Source: Batkoa obscura
Lineage: Eukaryota > Entomophthoromycota > Entomophthoromycetes > Entomophthorales > Batkoaceae
DNA: 64,000 nucleotides
Direction: 5' to 3'
NCBI GenBank assembly: GCA_030770535.1
Contig: JASVEC010000046.1
Location: forward strand, 1 to 64,000
Shown here: positions 21,596-32,938 of the stretch, piece by piece
Numbering within the stretch: position 1 is the first letter of the stretch
How the letters are laid out: every line of letters starts with the position of its first letter
Position numbers and translations under genes: made by a program
Notes under the pieces: generated by a model
Databases searched by the model: none
What the model was told of the DNA's origin: nothing
Seen by the model: only the letters and a program-made list of their open reading frames with translations

Positions 21596-22274
21596 ATATT
21601 TATATTGTGTACTCTTCCCTATTGTATCAAAATTTTCAAAAATTCCATTTCGAAGTTTAGTTATGAAAATTTGGATTTTGTTTTTATTTCAACAAAAAAT
21701 AAAGTCAAATAAGCGTATTTATATAATTATATAATCATATAGTTATATATTAAATATCTATTAAATATCTAACAGAACTAACATAAAACATATAGTTAAG
21801 AAAATTAGCTATTTAAGAAAAAGAAGCAATTGAAATAAGTTTTAAATAAAGAGATTTAATTTAGGCTTTTTGGATTTAACCATCACATTAGACGCAGATT
21901 TAAAATTTTAGAATTTGGATTAACTTCTAAGTAAATTCTGAAATCAATTCGGACAACCCCAAATGTTAATTTTATTTAAATTATTAATAACCAAATTAAT
22001 AAACAATCAGAGATCAAATAGCTATAGTAATAAACAAAAGCTATTATTATATTGTTTATGTTATATAAGAGTAACTAATTATAATTTTAAAGCTAACCGT
22101 TCCCTTATATACAGCTATTTGTTAATTTAGTGATATATCAATAATATAATATAATATAATGTTAAAATTGTTTATTTATTTATTTAATAATGAATTATAA
22201 TTTTAGCTGTAAAACGATTAAGGATAAATATTTTTTAATAAAGCTGTTATATAAATATATATACTTATCCATAC

Positions 22275-22368
22275 GGAAATGTTTTTTTATTTCACTACTT
22301 ACCCATTTTTTAAGCGCTATTTGAGTGGAAAGATTGTGATAAAATTCTTAAATAAAAAATACATCTTC
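22275..22368 (+). mobile_element. Degenerate short element in copy E
   Basis: GGAAATG...CATCTTC; flanks ATAC and GTAC. The core TTTTTTAAGCGCTATTTGAG is intact. Confidence 0.7.
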
Positions 22369-22531
22369 GTACATTAATTCGTAATTTAATATTAATACGT
22401 TATATTAGTAAAATCCTTGACAATCTGGCAAATTTTATCGAATTCAATAAAAAATTCACTAATTCATAATAAATAACAAAATAAATCAAAACTGTTTATT
22501 TTTATTATCTCAGACTTTTATGTACTTTTTC

Positions 22532-22992
22532 TGAAATATCGCTTTGTCAGTCCCATGGTTACTTATAACATAATATCCCCTAAGCTGTTGTGTTCTCGAG
22601 TTTAGAGAAAATCAATCCCACGTCCTTAGTTTGATTTGCTATGAGAATTTCTAGCTCCACCCCAAAGAATATTATCTTCATATTTTGATATTTATATTTT
22701 TCAGAGTATAAAAGAGTTTACAGAGTATAGTAGTCCGAGGCTTTTTAACTGAATTATTCCCTGATAGCTCGAACATTTAATAAAGCCACTAAGTTTCCTT
22801 AATAGTATTTTGCGTAGATTTTACATTAGTATTGTCTATTCTATCTGTCTTATATAGCTTGTAACCTATTACGTGCTATTCCTCATAATCCAAGTCTACC
22901 TTAGTCACATAAACTAAGACCTTTCGACTTATGGTGTAGTCAACCCAGCAGTAGTTGTTCTTGACTCCAAACACTGAGTATCAGATTTTTCA
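22532..22992 (-). mobile_element. 460-bp repeat, copy 2, inside transposon copy E
   Basis: TGAAATATCGCTTTGTCAG at the left and GTATCAGATTTTTCA at the right; reverse complement of the copy at 8842. T-runs on both sides (CTTTTTC and TTTTTA) may be a target duplication. Confidence 0.75.
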
Positions 22993-23465
22993 TTTTTATA
23001 TATTATATTAATAGAAAATATAAGAAAAACAAAGCTTACATTAATGTAGTTTTATACAATATATACTCTAATATATATATGCTCTCATATATATATTGTT
23101 AAAATTAAATAAAATTAAATGAAATTAAAAAAATAAGAATTAATTATAAATCTTTCAATAATAAAATCCTATTAAACAAAACCTTTACAGTATATTATTT
23201 AAATGATACTTTACAAAATTATTTACGGTAATTATTTATATCAACCTATGCATTATTGTATACTAGATTTTTGTTATATATTTTTAAAACTATCAGGGAC
23301 TTGCTTTTTGATAAATAATTTATTTTTTATAAAGTTTTAAGCAAAGTTTTTGTAATACAAAACATTTGAAAAATTGAATTTTGTTTTAATACCGTTTATT
23401 GGTTACTCTATTTATAATTTAGTATTTTGAAATTGAACAAAGAATGAAACTAATTTAGACATCCT

Positions 23466-23945
23466 ATATAATTATTGGCAATAAAACATAATTTTAAATG
23501 TTATACATAAATTAGTATTGTATATTTGAAGTCAGAAAATATCTTTAAATTTTAGCTTTGAAAAGTCATCAACTTAAACGTTAATACTTGTTCTAGCACT
23601 TATGAAGTGGATTGATAAAAATAAAATAAAGGTAATGGATAATAAATTGGTTTATAAGCCTAAGAAACTATAAGGTTAGTATAATAAATTAATTTTAATA
23701 ATAAAACTATAATTTCTATGTATAAATAACTCAAATAAAATACTAATTCTTTTATATTAATTTTCTACAAGTTACTATTTCTATAAAAAATCCTAAGAGT
23801 ATTTGATTTCGATAGCCCAGTTTTTTAATGAAAAAAATAGAGTTTTAGATCTAAGAAAACTACCAACTGAAAAATACTTTGGTAAGCAAATTCAATACTG
23901 ACATTATTATTATAATTATTAGCTGTTTTTATTTTTTTAAAATAA
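23466..23945. other. AT-rich intergenic DNA
   Basis: Between the right end of copy E and a short element; no gene seen. Confidence 0.4.
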
Positions 23946-24043
23946 GGGGATGTATTTTTATGTTCAAGAATTTTACTAACAATATTTCTGCTCAAATAGC
24001 GCTTAAAAAATGGGAAAAGTAATGAAGCTAAAAAAACACCCCC
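23946..24043 (-). mobile_element. Short element about 90 bp before the uORF of the ASH/MSP gene (98 bp)
   Basis: GGGGATG...CACCCCC with ATAA on both sides (23942-23945 and 24044-24047). It sits in the likely promoter of the gene starting at 24202. Confidence 0.88.
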
Positions 24044-24136
24044 ATAAGCTAATAATAACCCAAGTAATAATTCAAATTCATTTGATTTACTGTTAGTTAG
24101 CAAATATTTAAATTTTGCATTCCCTTTTGCACCTCA

Positions 24137-24205
24137 ATGATTGCAAACAAAGATGTCAACTTTGAATTGAAAAAGCAAATCATCAACAAGTTTGACATTG
24201 AATGA
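24137..24205 (+). promoter_or_regulatory. Upstream ORF overlapping the start of the ASH/MSP gene
   Basis: A 22-codon frame (MIANKDVNFELKK...) whose TGA overlaps the downstream start as ATGA (24202-24205). It could damp or couple translation. Alternatively it marks a true upstream exon whose splice I cannot place. Confidence 0.4.
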
Positions 24206-27200
24206 AGAAGAGAGAAAAGTTAATTAAATTATTTGAAGTAGGACCAGAAGGAATTGAATTTTCCAAAGTATATTTAAATGGGTTGCATGTATTAAAAAGG
24301 ATAAAAATTAAAAATTTAACAAATAAACTAGTCTATGTGAACTTGGAAACCAATTTATCGGAACAGATTACATTCCAATTAAGGAATGAAAATTTACCAG
24401 AGACGGAAGACTTGGGTAAGTATAATAATTGTTATCATTTTTTATAATTGAATCTTTATCTTATTATAGATTTAATCTTAAACGATCGACCTATATTTTA
24501 TAATGAAATATTTAATCATGTGGAACCAATAACGAGTATCTTATTAAAACCAAATTATACTCAATCTTTAGTACTTGGCTATCTACCACAATATATAGCT
24601 AAGACACCAACAGAAGTATTAACAGATCCCTTTTTTTCAAAAGAAAAAGAAATCAAAAGTGGGGAAATTATAGAGCAACATGATTATTTTATTACTCAAG
24701 GTTACATTAATTTTAGAGCCAACATAGAACATGCAACTAAACTAAAAGGTGGAGAATTGGATACTGATATAATGAATCAACATATATTAACTATACCCTT
24801 TAAATCCAATGTTTGTTTATCGGTATTAGATAGTGATATCTCTAATAGCGATATTTCATTTGGTTCTTGTGCAATCAATGGAATATATATAAGGGATTTT
24901 ATGATTTATAATCGTTCTGAAATTGAATTAGAATATTGTATTAATTTTATCGGATCGGCAGGAAGTAAATGGCGTCATTTTTTTGAGTTTCATTCCTTAC
25001 CAACGGGGCCTTCTTTTACTTCAGGGAAATTAGGTCCGTATCAATGTAAAAAAGTAAGGATGACTTTTCAACCAATAACGGAATGTGAATTTAACTTAGA
25101 TATGCAAATTGTTAATATTAATGACCCATCAAACTTTATTGAATGTCATTTATATGCTATTGTGGGTGAATTAGACATCAATGAATCACCTGCTATTTCT
25201 ACTAATACTCATTTGTTAGATTATGGGGATTGTTACGGTGGTGTTTGGGTTAATAGAATATTAACTATTAAAAATTTATCAGATTCTCACTTAGAAATAT
25301 TATTATCATCAAGTATACCAGAAGTTAAATTTGCATTAACTAATGATGACATAAAACATCGTACTAGATTAAGAAGACAAGATAGTTCATCTAATTTATC
25401 AGATAATATTAGTGAACCTACTTCAGCTAATGCTTCCAAACCTCATTCACCTACTTCTTCTAGATTTAAAGATATTGATTTAAATTCATTAATATTATCT
25501 GAAAACAATATAGATAATGATATTAATAGCCAAAGATTAAGTAATAAATACAATCGTATGGATATAGAAAATGAATCAGAAACAGATAATGATAGTATAT
25601 TAGATTATAAATATCAAAATCATGATGGATTACCTAACACAATCACTTATATTGAAGAATTGGTATTAAAGCCAGGTAGTGAAAAAACAATTAAAGTGTA
25701 CTATCGACCTACTCTGAATTTATACTCTACAGATTTTAATGCAGGAAAATTAATAAGAAATAGTTTTCAAATCCAATTATTTTATTTTAAATTGGAAAAT
25801 ATTAATTCAAATTGGCCCAATTCACCTTCTTTTATTAAGCGTAGTCAAAAAATCAAAATTATTCATTGTAAAGCAAGAAGTTGTACATCTTTTATTGAAT
25901 TATTGCCGTCTAAACTAGATTTTGGAGATATTAATATTGGGATGCATAAAACTTTACCAGTATTTATTGCTAATCATTCAGATTTAACAACTCAAGTAGA
26001 ATTAAGATATGCCTCTAAAGTTATTAGTTGTCATAAAGGACCATTCGTAATTACACCCAATAGTTCTATTGAAGTGAATGTTACATTATTCCCAAGAAAA
26101 ATTAATTCAGGTTATAGAAAACAAATTGTCATAGCTAATTTAAATAACCCCAACAATGATCAAATATTACATGTTCAATCGAATCATGTAGATAAAAATC
26201 AAGTTACATTTCATAGTTTATTTTATAAAATACATACAGCTAGTGGGGCTAATTTTATTAATTTAAATTCCGTCATTGTTAATTCACCTGCATTAAGTAA
26301 TTTTATAATTGAAAATATTAGTTTAGATTACTTAACATTGGAATTGTCTACTAATCGACCTGAAGAAATGTATTTTTTTAAAATTAATGAAGCAGTACCA
26401 CAAAGTTTAGAATTGTATAATAATGACCCCAATAATCCATTACCTATTAGTAATTTTAATCATGGTTTAAATTCTTTATCTGGAGCAGATTTAAGAGAAT
26501 CTATATTAGAAAAAATGGATGATCAAATAAGAAATCAAAAAAAAGGAATTAAAATTAATAGTGTCTCAAGAACTTTTAATCAAATTAAAGGAGATCATTA
26601 CAGATTATTTCGATCTCAATCAGCTACTAAAACTACTTCTTATTTAGATTTAGCTGATAATTCTAATAATAATAAGATGAATAATAGCAATAATTCAGAT
26701 AATCAATTTAATGATACAAATTCATTAAAACAAATTAAAAAAAATAGTCCATTATCTTCACAATTAAATTTACAAAACCAAAATTATAATATAACTTCAC
26801 CACCTACAGCTGAATCTTCTCATCGGTCAAGTCCAATGCAACATAGTATTAATTTAACAAATTCAATATTTCATAAAATGGAAGAAAGTATGAACCAACC
26901 AATACCTTTATTTCCTAATTTAATGGCAGAAGAAGAATATGCCAAAAAAATGATACAACAACGGAAAGATTTAGAAACATTAATAAAAGAACAAGTAATT
27001 ATACCAATAAAAAAAATAACGATACCACCTAATAGTAAATTTCATATTATATTTTTATTTGTAGCTCAAAGACATACAATGCCCCATTTACAAGGTATAC
27101 CAAGAACATTTAACGGCAAAATATTAATTAAATTATTGGAATTTGATCAAAATATTATAGATAAAGAATTCAAATCAATGTTAGGTGAAAAAATGAATAA

Positions 27201-28278
27201 AATACCAGTAAGAGAATTAATGGTAAAATCATTAATTAGTAAATCAATAATGGAATTAGGTCAAAAAAATTTTAATTTCGGATTAATTGATAAAGACGAT
27301 AGTCGAAATAAAATTATTGTATTAAGGAATTGTAGTGAACATCCACTAGTATTTATGTTACGTAAATCAGGTTCAATAGCTTCAGGAGATCTTTATTTTG
27401 AAGGTAGTAAATATGGAGTTATTAGAGGTTTTGGTAAAAAACAAGTGAATTTATTATTTAATCCATCTTTACCAGGCCCCTTTGAAGAAAATATAATTAT
27501 ACGCAACGTATTTGATCCAGATGATGACAAAGCTTTATTAATTAAAGCTTTAATAAGAAAACCAACTATATTTTCAGTAGAACCATTAACAGAAGATTTT
27601 GGTTCTTGTTATATTAATGAATTATGTGTTAAACCTCGAGATATTCATATAAGTAATACTCATAAATTACCCAAAGTATTTGAAGTAAGAGTAGATACAG
27701 GAGAAATGAATTTTGGGTGGTGTTTAGGTGAAGTTTATTTTTATGTTAATTTTGATGAAGAAATTAGTTCATCTATATTAACCATGGAAGTAGAACAAAA
27801 GATTGAAACATTAGAACAAAAATTAAAAATTGCCAAACGTAAAGGAAGAGATGACAAAGTTAAAAAAATTGAAGATAAACTAAATCGATTAAGAAATGGG
27901 GAAGAAGAAATACCAGGTATGGAAGATGAAGAAGAAGAAGAAAATAATTCAAAATTATCATCATCGGATAACAATACTTCCCCACTACCATCAAAGCCTA
28001 TAATACCACAATATGGTGAAGCAGGATATATTCAACGTACATCTAATTCAGTTATATTTACAATCTTAGGTAGTTCAAGGATGTCTGTTTCAATTTATTT
28101 TAAACCAATAGCTACTCAAGGTTTATTAGAATGTTTAAAAAATGGAATGATTACAATGGAAAAAGAATTGGTTTCTGGACAGATATTAATTCATGAGCAT
28201 CGTAATAGAGATGTTTGTAAAAGAGTAATATTTCAAGCTACCGTTAATTATAATAGAAAGTTATATTCTGGATTATAA
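24202..28278 (+). CDS. Large protein with several ASH/MSP-like beta domains
   Basis: Two exons, 24202-24415 and 24470-28278 (GTAAGT...TTATAG intron); 1340 residues. Recurrent Ig-like signatures of the ASH/MSP/HYDIN type appear: GPEGIEFSKVYLNG (N-terminus), LLDYGDCYGGVWVNR, LLPSKLDFGDINIGMHK, QKNFNFGLIDKDD and TEDFGSCYINE, each followed by beta-rich sequence (IKNLS, ANHSD, LRNCS and the like). Two Ser/Asn-rich linkers (roughly residues 300-390 and 690-770) look disordered. A charged coiled coil (EQKIETLEQKLKIAKRK) and an acidic run lie near the C-terminus. No signal peptide or membrane helix. Such domains usually make scaffolds at the cytoskeleton, centrosome or spindle pole, or membrane trafficking sites. 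No specific function is assignable. The coding strand is asparagine-rich, reflecting AT bias. Confidence 0.8.
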
Positions 28279-29447
28279 TAACAAAGATAATTTATAAAAA
28301 AGAGTTTTTATTTGAAAATGATTAATTAAATTGTTATCAAAAGTAAAATTAAGGGATAAAATTGGAGTGTAAATAGGAGACTATGAATACATAAAGTTTA
28401 TTTTCAGAATAAAAAGGAAGTAATAAATTATTGAACTATTAAGCACTTTTTGTTTTATTTTAGATGAGTTAATTGTAGAACATAATTTTAAATTATGAGT
28501 TTTGTTTATCAAATGGGATAAAATAAGTAAAGTTTAAGGTTGAAGTAAAAAAATAGCAAAGTTTTCTCATAATTTTATAAATATAATATCAATTATAAAA
28601 ATTGGAAATTAAATCTATTTAAAGCTTTTCGAATTTTCTTAAATTTAGAGATTGTATTTAAATTTGATTCTATAAGTTCTAGTGTTAATAAATTATTATT
28701 TAATCAGAATGTTAAAAAGCAACTAAACGTAACAAGAAATATTTGCCTTTTACTCGAACTATCCCTGATTGACTTAATTCTTTCCATAGATAAAAGCTTC
28801 GATTTAAAAAAACCAATAACTTTTAAAAAAAAAAAAAAAGTTATCAAGTTAACGAGTTATAAACTACATTCATCATGTGTTTTTGAACTTCATATAGAAG
28901 GATCGAAGTATTTACCAATAGCTAGGAACTGTGACTAACCATGCTTCATTAATTCTTAATTATGGGATTGAAGATTTAAAGGACAGAGATTCGTTTTTTT
29001 GACTAATTCTTTGAGTGATAATTTTTGCTTTCTTTTTTATGAAGCATAAAATTGAAAAAAATTACAATGAATTTTTAAAAAGTGCCTGTAGGCCGCGTTC
29101 TTTGACTTCGTTTTTTAATAGTATTTAAAATTAATAACGAATTTTATTAATAAAAACATCTTTTTATATTATAAGATCTGTTTAAATTTAGGGATATTAT
29201 TTTTAAATATACAACTGTTTAGTTTAATTGAGCATAGAAAATTTTAAACCAAATACTAATATAGTTAAAAATGTCAATATTTGGTTTGAATTAAATAAAA
29301 TTTTTAAAGTTGTCTAAAATTTAACTTAAATTAATGAATAAGTTTTATTAATTTAATTCTAACTTTCAAAAAACGTACAAAAAATATAATAAGTTATTTG
29401 ATAAATTTTAAAAAATGTCCGATATTAGAAAAACAAAATTAATATAT
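28279..29447. other. AT-rich intergenic DNA
   Basis: No gene or known repeat found; contains one poly-A run near 28826-28840. Confidence 0.4.
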
Positions 29448-29545
29448 GGGGATGTATTTTTGTGTTTAAGAATTTTACTAACAATATTTTCGCTCAAATA
29501 GCGCTTAAAAGATGAAAAAAGTGATGAAACTAAAAAAACATCCCC
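29448..29545 (-). mobile_element. Short element of the GGGG family (98 bp)
   Basis: GGGGATG...CATCCCC with ATAT on both sides; well preserved. Confidence 0.9.
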
Positions 29546-29594
29546 ATATAATGCAAAAACTTTTGAGGTTTAATTTTTTTTGTATTTGCTTATA

Positions 29595-30053
29595 TGAAAT
29601 CTGGTACTCAGTGGTTGGAGCCAAAATCAGTTTTTGCTTGATTAAATAGTCATAAAGTGAAAGGTCTTAGTTTATGTGGCTAAGATAGACTTGAGCTATG
29701 AAGAATAGTATCTAATATGCTACAGACTATGTAAAATAAATATAATAAATAATACTATTGTAAAGTCTACATAAAGTATTATCAAAAAGGTTTAATAGCT
29801 TTGTTAAATGTACGAGATATCAGGGAGTAGCCCAGTAAAAAAGTCTCGAGTTATTATGTTCTAAAACCTTTTTTGTACCCTGATAAGTATAGGTATCAAA
29901 AGGGGGAGATAATATTCTTTGGGATGAAGCTAGAAATTCTTATAGCAAATCAAACTAAGAGTGTGGGATTGATTGTCTCTGAATTCAGGAACACAACAAT
30001 TTAATTGATTGTTGTGTTATAGTCAACCATGGAGCTGACAAAGCGATATTTCA
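29595..30053 (+). mobile_element. 460-bp repeat, copy 3
   Basis: TGAAATCTGGTACTCAG to GCGATATTTCA. The right neighbour is a transposase fragment of the GGGG family, so it inserted into an old copy of that element. Confidence 0.75.
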
Positions 30054-30193
30054 CGTTATAATAAGCAAGTCATATCAGTATTAGGGTTTGGTGTTTTATA
30101 TTTAAAAATAATAAAACAATAGATAGAGTTTGTTTTACTTATTTTACTTATTTTACTTATTTATCCGAAATGTTAAATCATGATTCAGTACAT
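30054..30193 (+). mobile_element. Transposase fragment of the GGGG family
   Basis: Matches copy A from about 17573 (TATAATAAACAAGC) to the GATTCAGCATAT site near 17690, with a TTTTACTTA expansion at 30130-30160. It ends exactly where the next short element begins. Confidence 0.75.
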
Positions 30194-30288
30194 GGAGATG
30201 TGTTTTTATGTTTAAGAATTTTAGTGTAGTTTTTCCACTCAAATAGTGTTTAAAAAACAGAAAAAGTAACAAAACAAAAAAACATTTC
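30194..30288 (-). mobile_element. Short element at the same transposase site as 19030 and 20442
   Basis: GGAGATG start and a damaged right end; it follows GATTCAGTACAT, the equivalent of the ATAT site hit in copies B and E. Confidence 0.7.
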
Positions 30289-30329
30289 TATTTTAAAAAA
30301 AGTGAGAATGATAAATATTGTTTGAATTA

Positions 30330-30413
30330 TTTTAAACATAAAAATTTCTATTAATAGCTTCTTTACTCAAATAGCACTTAAACAATAAAAAGTGATAAAA
30401 TAAGAAAACACCT
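30330..30413 (-). mobile_element. Degenerate short element of the GGGG family (partial)
   Basis: Core CTTTACTCAAATAGCACTTAAA...AAACACC is recognisable; left end lost. Confidence 0.5.
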
Positions 30414-31282
30414 TTATATAATGATGGTAAAATATTTTACAGTAACATTAATAATTTAATAAAATTAGGTCAAAAATTAAACTAAAACAAACTATTAAAT
30501 AACATTCATATGTTAAATAAGTTAAGGTATTAAACATTGTTTATTTTAAACAAATAAAAAACATAAAAATGAAATTTTACCAAGTTTTTTATTTTTACTA
30601 TACATTATTTAATAATACTTTATTTTTATTATTAGAATATTTAAATTCATTCAAATCTCAGTCAAACAACTTTTAAAAATTCTACCCAATTATACTAAAT
30701 ACTAGTGTAATTGAAAATGTTAGAGTTTGGTTTGAAGTTTTGCATATAAAATTAAACTAAATAGTTATGCGCTTAAAAATAGTGTTTGAAGCTAGATGGG
30801 TTCTGTAATATATTAATAAAAACGCAAAAAAAACTAAACAACAGATAAAATAATTCTTTATATTAAATTTAGTCTTTTTTAGCACTCAGTTGATGAATAA
30901 TTAAATACAGAATTTCTGGTTATTTTGTTGAATATTTAATTAATATGCTTATTTCAATTAAAGCTTAACATCATTAAGTCCCTAATATCAATACTTATTG
31001 CACCTTTGATTAATACATGAATAGCTCTTATAAATCCAATTTTGTTACAAAAATTTAAGGATAATAAAGTTAAGAATAAATATGAGAAATATCATTAAAT
31101 CAAATATGGACAAAGCCATTACCTTATAGTAAATAGTCAAATAATAACTAAAAAATCACTAATTTAAATAAAAGTATAAAATATCGTATTGCCAAGTAAT
31201 TTTTCTCTCATGATTAAAATATCCCATATCTAATTTTAATTTAATATATTTTGTCAATTAATTTTATTGAGTAGTATCATTA
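30414..31282. other. AT-rich intergenic DNA
   Basis: No gene seen. The last ~90 bp resembles, with many differences, the DNA beyond the left-arm edge at 14233. Confidence 0.4.
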
Positions 31283-32758
31283 AAATTTAATAACTAAATA
31301 GAATAATATTGTAATGAAATCAAAAGTCAGATTACATGATTAATTTAAAGAATAATTAAATTAAACTATAAAGCGTACCTTGAATATTAAACAAATTCTA
31401 CCAATATTGTTGTTTTGATTAAATATATCAATAGTTAACGATTCCAACTAATCTTTAGTCTTATTTTTATCAAATAGCTAGACTATGTAAAATCACCCCA
31501 TAGTATAGTAACACTAAATACGTATTCATTAAAAAAGTATATAAACCCTGTAAATGTTGGCCTTATATTTATAAAAATCATACATCAAATCAATCATCTA
31601 TAATATATTAGAAACATGCTCTTAAGTTACAATAATCCGGCTATTATTGCTTTATTTTTCGGCATATCATTAATTCAATGTCAATCAACTGAAACAACTG
31701 GTAACAGTGCTACTACTACTACTAATGATAATGTATTACCATCAAATAATATCAAACCCAGTTTGAATACTGGCACTAACAATACGGAACCAGTACAAGA
31801 TGATTATTTTAAAGATTTGATGGAAAATTTAAATTATTTGAAAGAAAATGTCAAATTAGAACCAGAGTCCCAGGAGGAAGCTACTGGACGTGCCATTGAA
31901 TTACCAACTCAATTAAAAGTGAGTGATATTCAAACTAGTAAATATTATGCTCGATTAGCAGGTGCAGCTTACTGTAATGATATGAATTTAATGAATTGGT
32001 CATGCTCTCATTGTCAACATGTACCGATTCAGCATCGAGGAACTTATTTTGATAAAAAGACAGAAACTAAAGCCTATTTAGCTGTTGATAATATGAAAAA
32101 AGCTATTACTCTAGGTTTTCGTGGGAGTTCTTCATTAAGAAACTTTATTCAAGATGCTAAGTTTTTCAAAGATCCTATTATATTTGATAAAAAAGAATAT
32201 AAAGTTCATCGTGGATTTAAACAATGTAGTGATGAATTATTACCAATGTATATGAATAAGTTAAAACAACTGATGAATGAGCATAAAGATTATAAATTAG
32301 TTATTGTTGGGCATAGTTTGGGTGGCTCAATAGCCACTTTAAGTTCTTTAATGTTAAGAGAAAAACTAAACTTAAAAGATGATAAGTTACAAGTATTTAC
32401 TTATGGAGAACCAAGGGTTGGAGATAAGGAATTTGCACGATATTTGAATCAACAAACTTTTACATTCACTCGAGTTGTTAATAATAATGATATAGTACCT
32501 CATTTACCACCTAAGCTTAGTTTAGTTTCTGACTATTGTCATCATCATAATGAGCTTTGGGTTAATGGCGATAGAAATATTCATTGTAAAACTAATAAAT
32601 TAGAAGATTCTAGTTGTTCTGCGTCAAAATGGTACAAACCTTCGGTAAATGATCATTTGACTGTTTGGGGTATTAGATTGGGTGGTGAATGTTAATTTCA
32701 ATAAACAATTCTTTTATTTCCTTTTTATTTTTCATTTTGTTTATTTTTTATCGAAATT
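31283..32758 (+). repeat. Inverted duplication, right arm (lipase copy 4)
   Basis: Reverse complement of about 12759-14232, covering the lipase gene, its promoter and about 60 bp downstream. Confidence 0.85.
31616..32695 (+). CDS. Secreted class 3 lipase (copy 4, identical twin of copy 3)
   Basis: 359 residues, protein identical to the gene at 12816-13895 but in the opposite orientation, 17.7 kb away. Signal peptide 1-22, pro-region to about 100, Ser234/Asp292/His347 triad, FRGSS at 168-172 and the conserved cysteines are all present. The shared promoter arm (about 330 bp) means both copies are probably expressed alike. Identity combined with diverged flanks argues for recent duplication or gene conversion. 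Confidence 0.95.
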   Translation: MLLSYNNPAIIALFFGISLIQCQSTETTGNSATTTTNDNVLPSNNIKPSLNTGTNNTEPVQDDYFKDLMENLNYLKENVKLEPESQEEATGRAIELPTQLKVSDIQTSKYYARLAGAAYCNDMNLMNWSCSHCQHVPIQHRGTYFDKKTETKAYLAVDNMKKAITLGFRGSSSLRNFIQDAKFFKDPIIFDKKEYKVHRGFKQCSDELLPMYMNKLKQLMNEHKDYKLVIVGHSLGGSIATLSSLMLREKLNLKDDKLQVFTYGEPRVGDKEFARYLNQQTFTFTRVVNNNDIVPHLPPKLSLVSDYCHHHNELWVNGDRNIHCKTNKLEDSSCSASKWYKPSVNDHLTVWGIRLGGEC

Positions 32759-32845
32759 GTTATGCTTGCTGCACCATGTCAGATAAAACTGAGTATGTTT
32801 AATTCTAATAACTTACAAAAAAATTTAGATTTTTAGAACTTATAT

Positions 32846-32938
32846 GAGATGTCTTTTTTCTATTATTATTTTCCTTTTTTAAGTGCTATTAAGTGTAAAA
32901 TATATCGGCAAAATGCTTAATGGAAAAAATACCTCCAC
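32846..32938 (+). mobile_element. Degenerate short element of the GGGG family
   Basis: GAGATG...ACCTCCAC; ATAT at the left only. Core TTTTTTAAGTGCTATTAAG. Confidence 0.65.

Larger units (their letters stand above)
19216..21960 (-). mobile_element. Near-full GGGG-family DNA transposon (copy B)
   Basis: Minus-strand sister of copy A with the same ends and near-identical transposase. It carries three short-element insertions (19517, 20442, 21497), which explain its greater length. Flanks ATAT (19212-19215) and AAAT (21961-21964) differ by one base. It is inserted in the transposase part of copy E, whose sequence resumes at 21961. Confidence 0.85.
15719..23465 (+). mobile_element. Old GGGG-family transposon (copy E) hosting a nest of later insertions
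   Basis: Left end AGGAATGTCCAAATTGGTTTCA and right end GAAACTAATTTAGACATCCT match the ends of copy A; ATAT lies on both sides (15715-15718 and 23466-23469). E's own DNA can be followed in pieces: 15719-16351 (left end and leader), 18811-19029 (decayed transposase), 19130-19215 (further transposase), 21961-22270 (post-coding hairpin region) and 23280-23465 (right end). Between them sit copy A, copy B, three short elements directly in E, and one 460-bp repeat. The transposase of E is broken throughout. This is a plain DNA transposon. Confidence 0.8.

Noticed and set aside
23825-24103. 92-residue minus-strand frame
   Set aside because: Most of it is read-through of the short element at 23946; no start context or homology beyond that.
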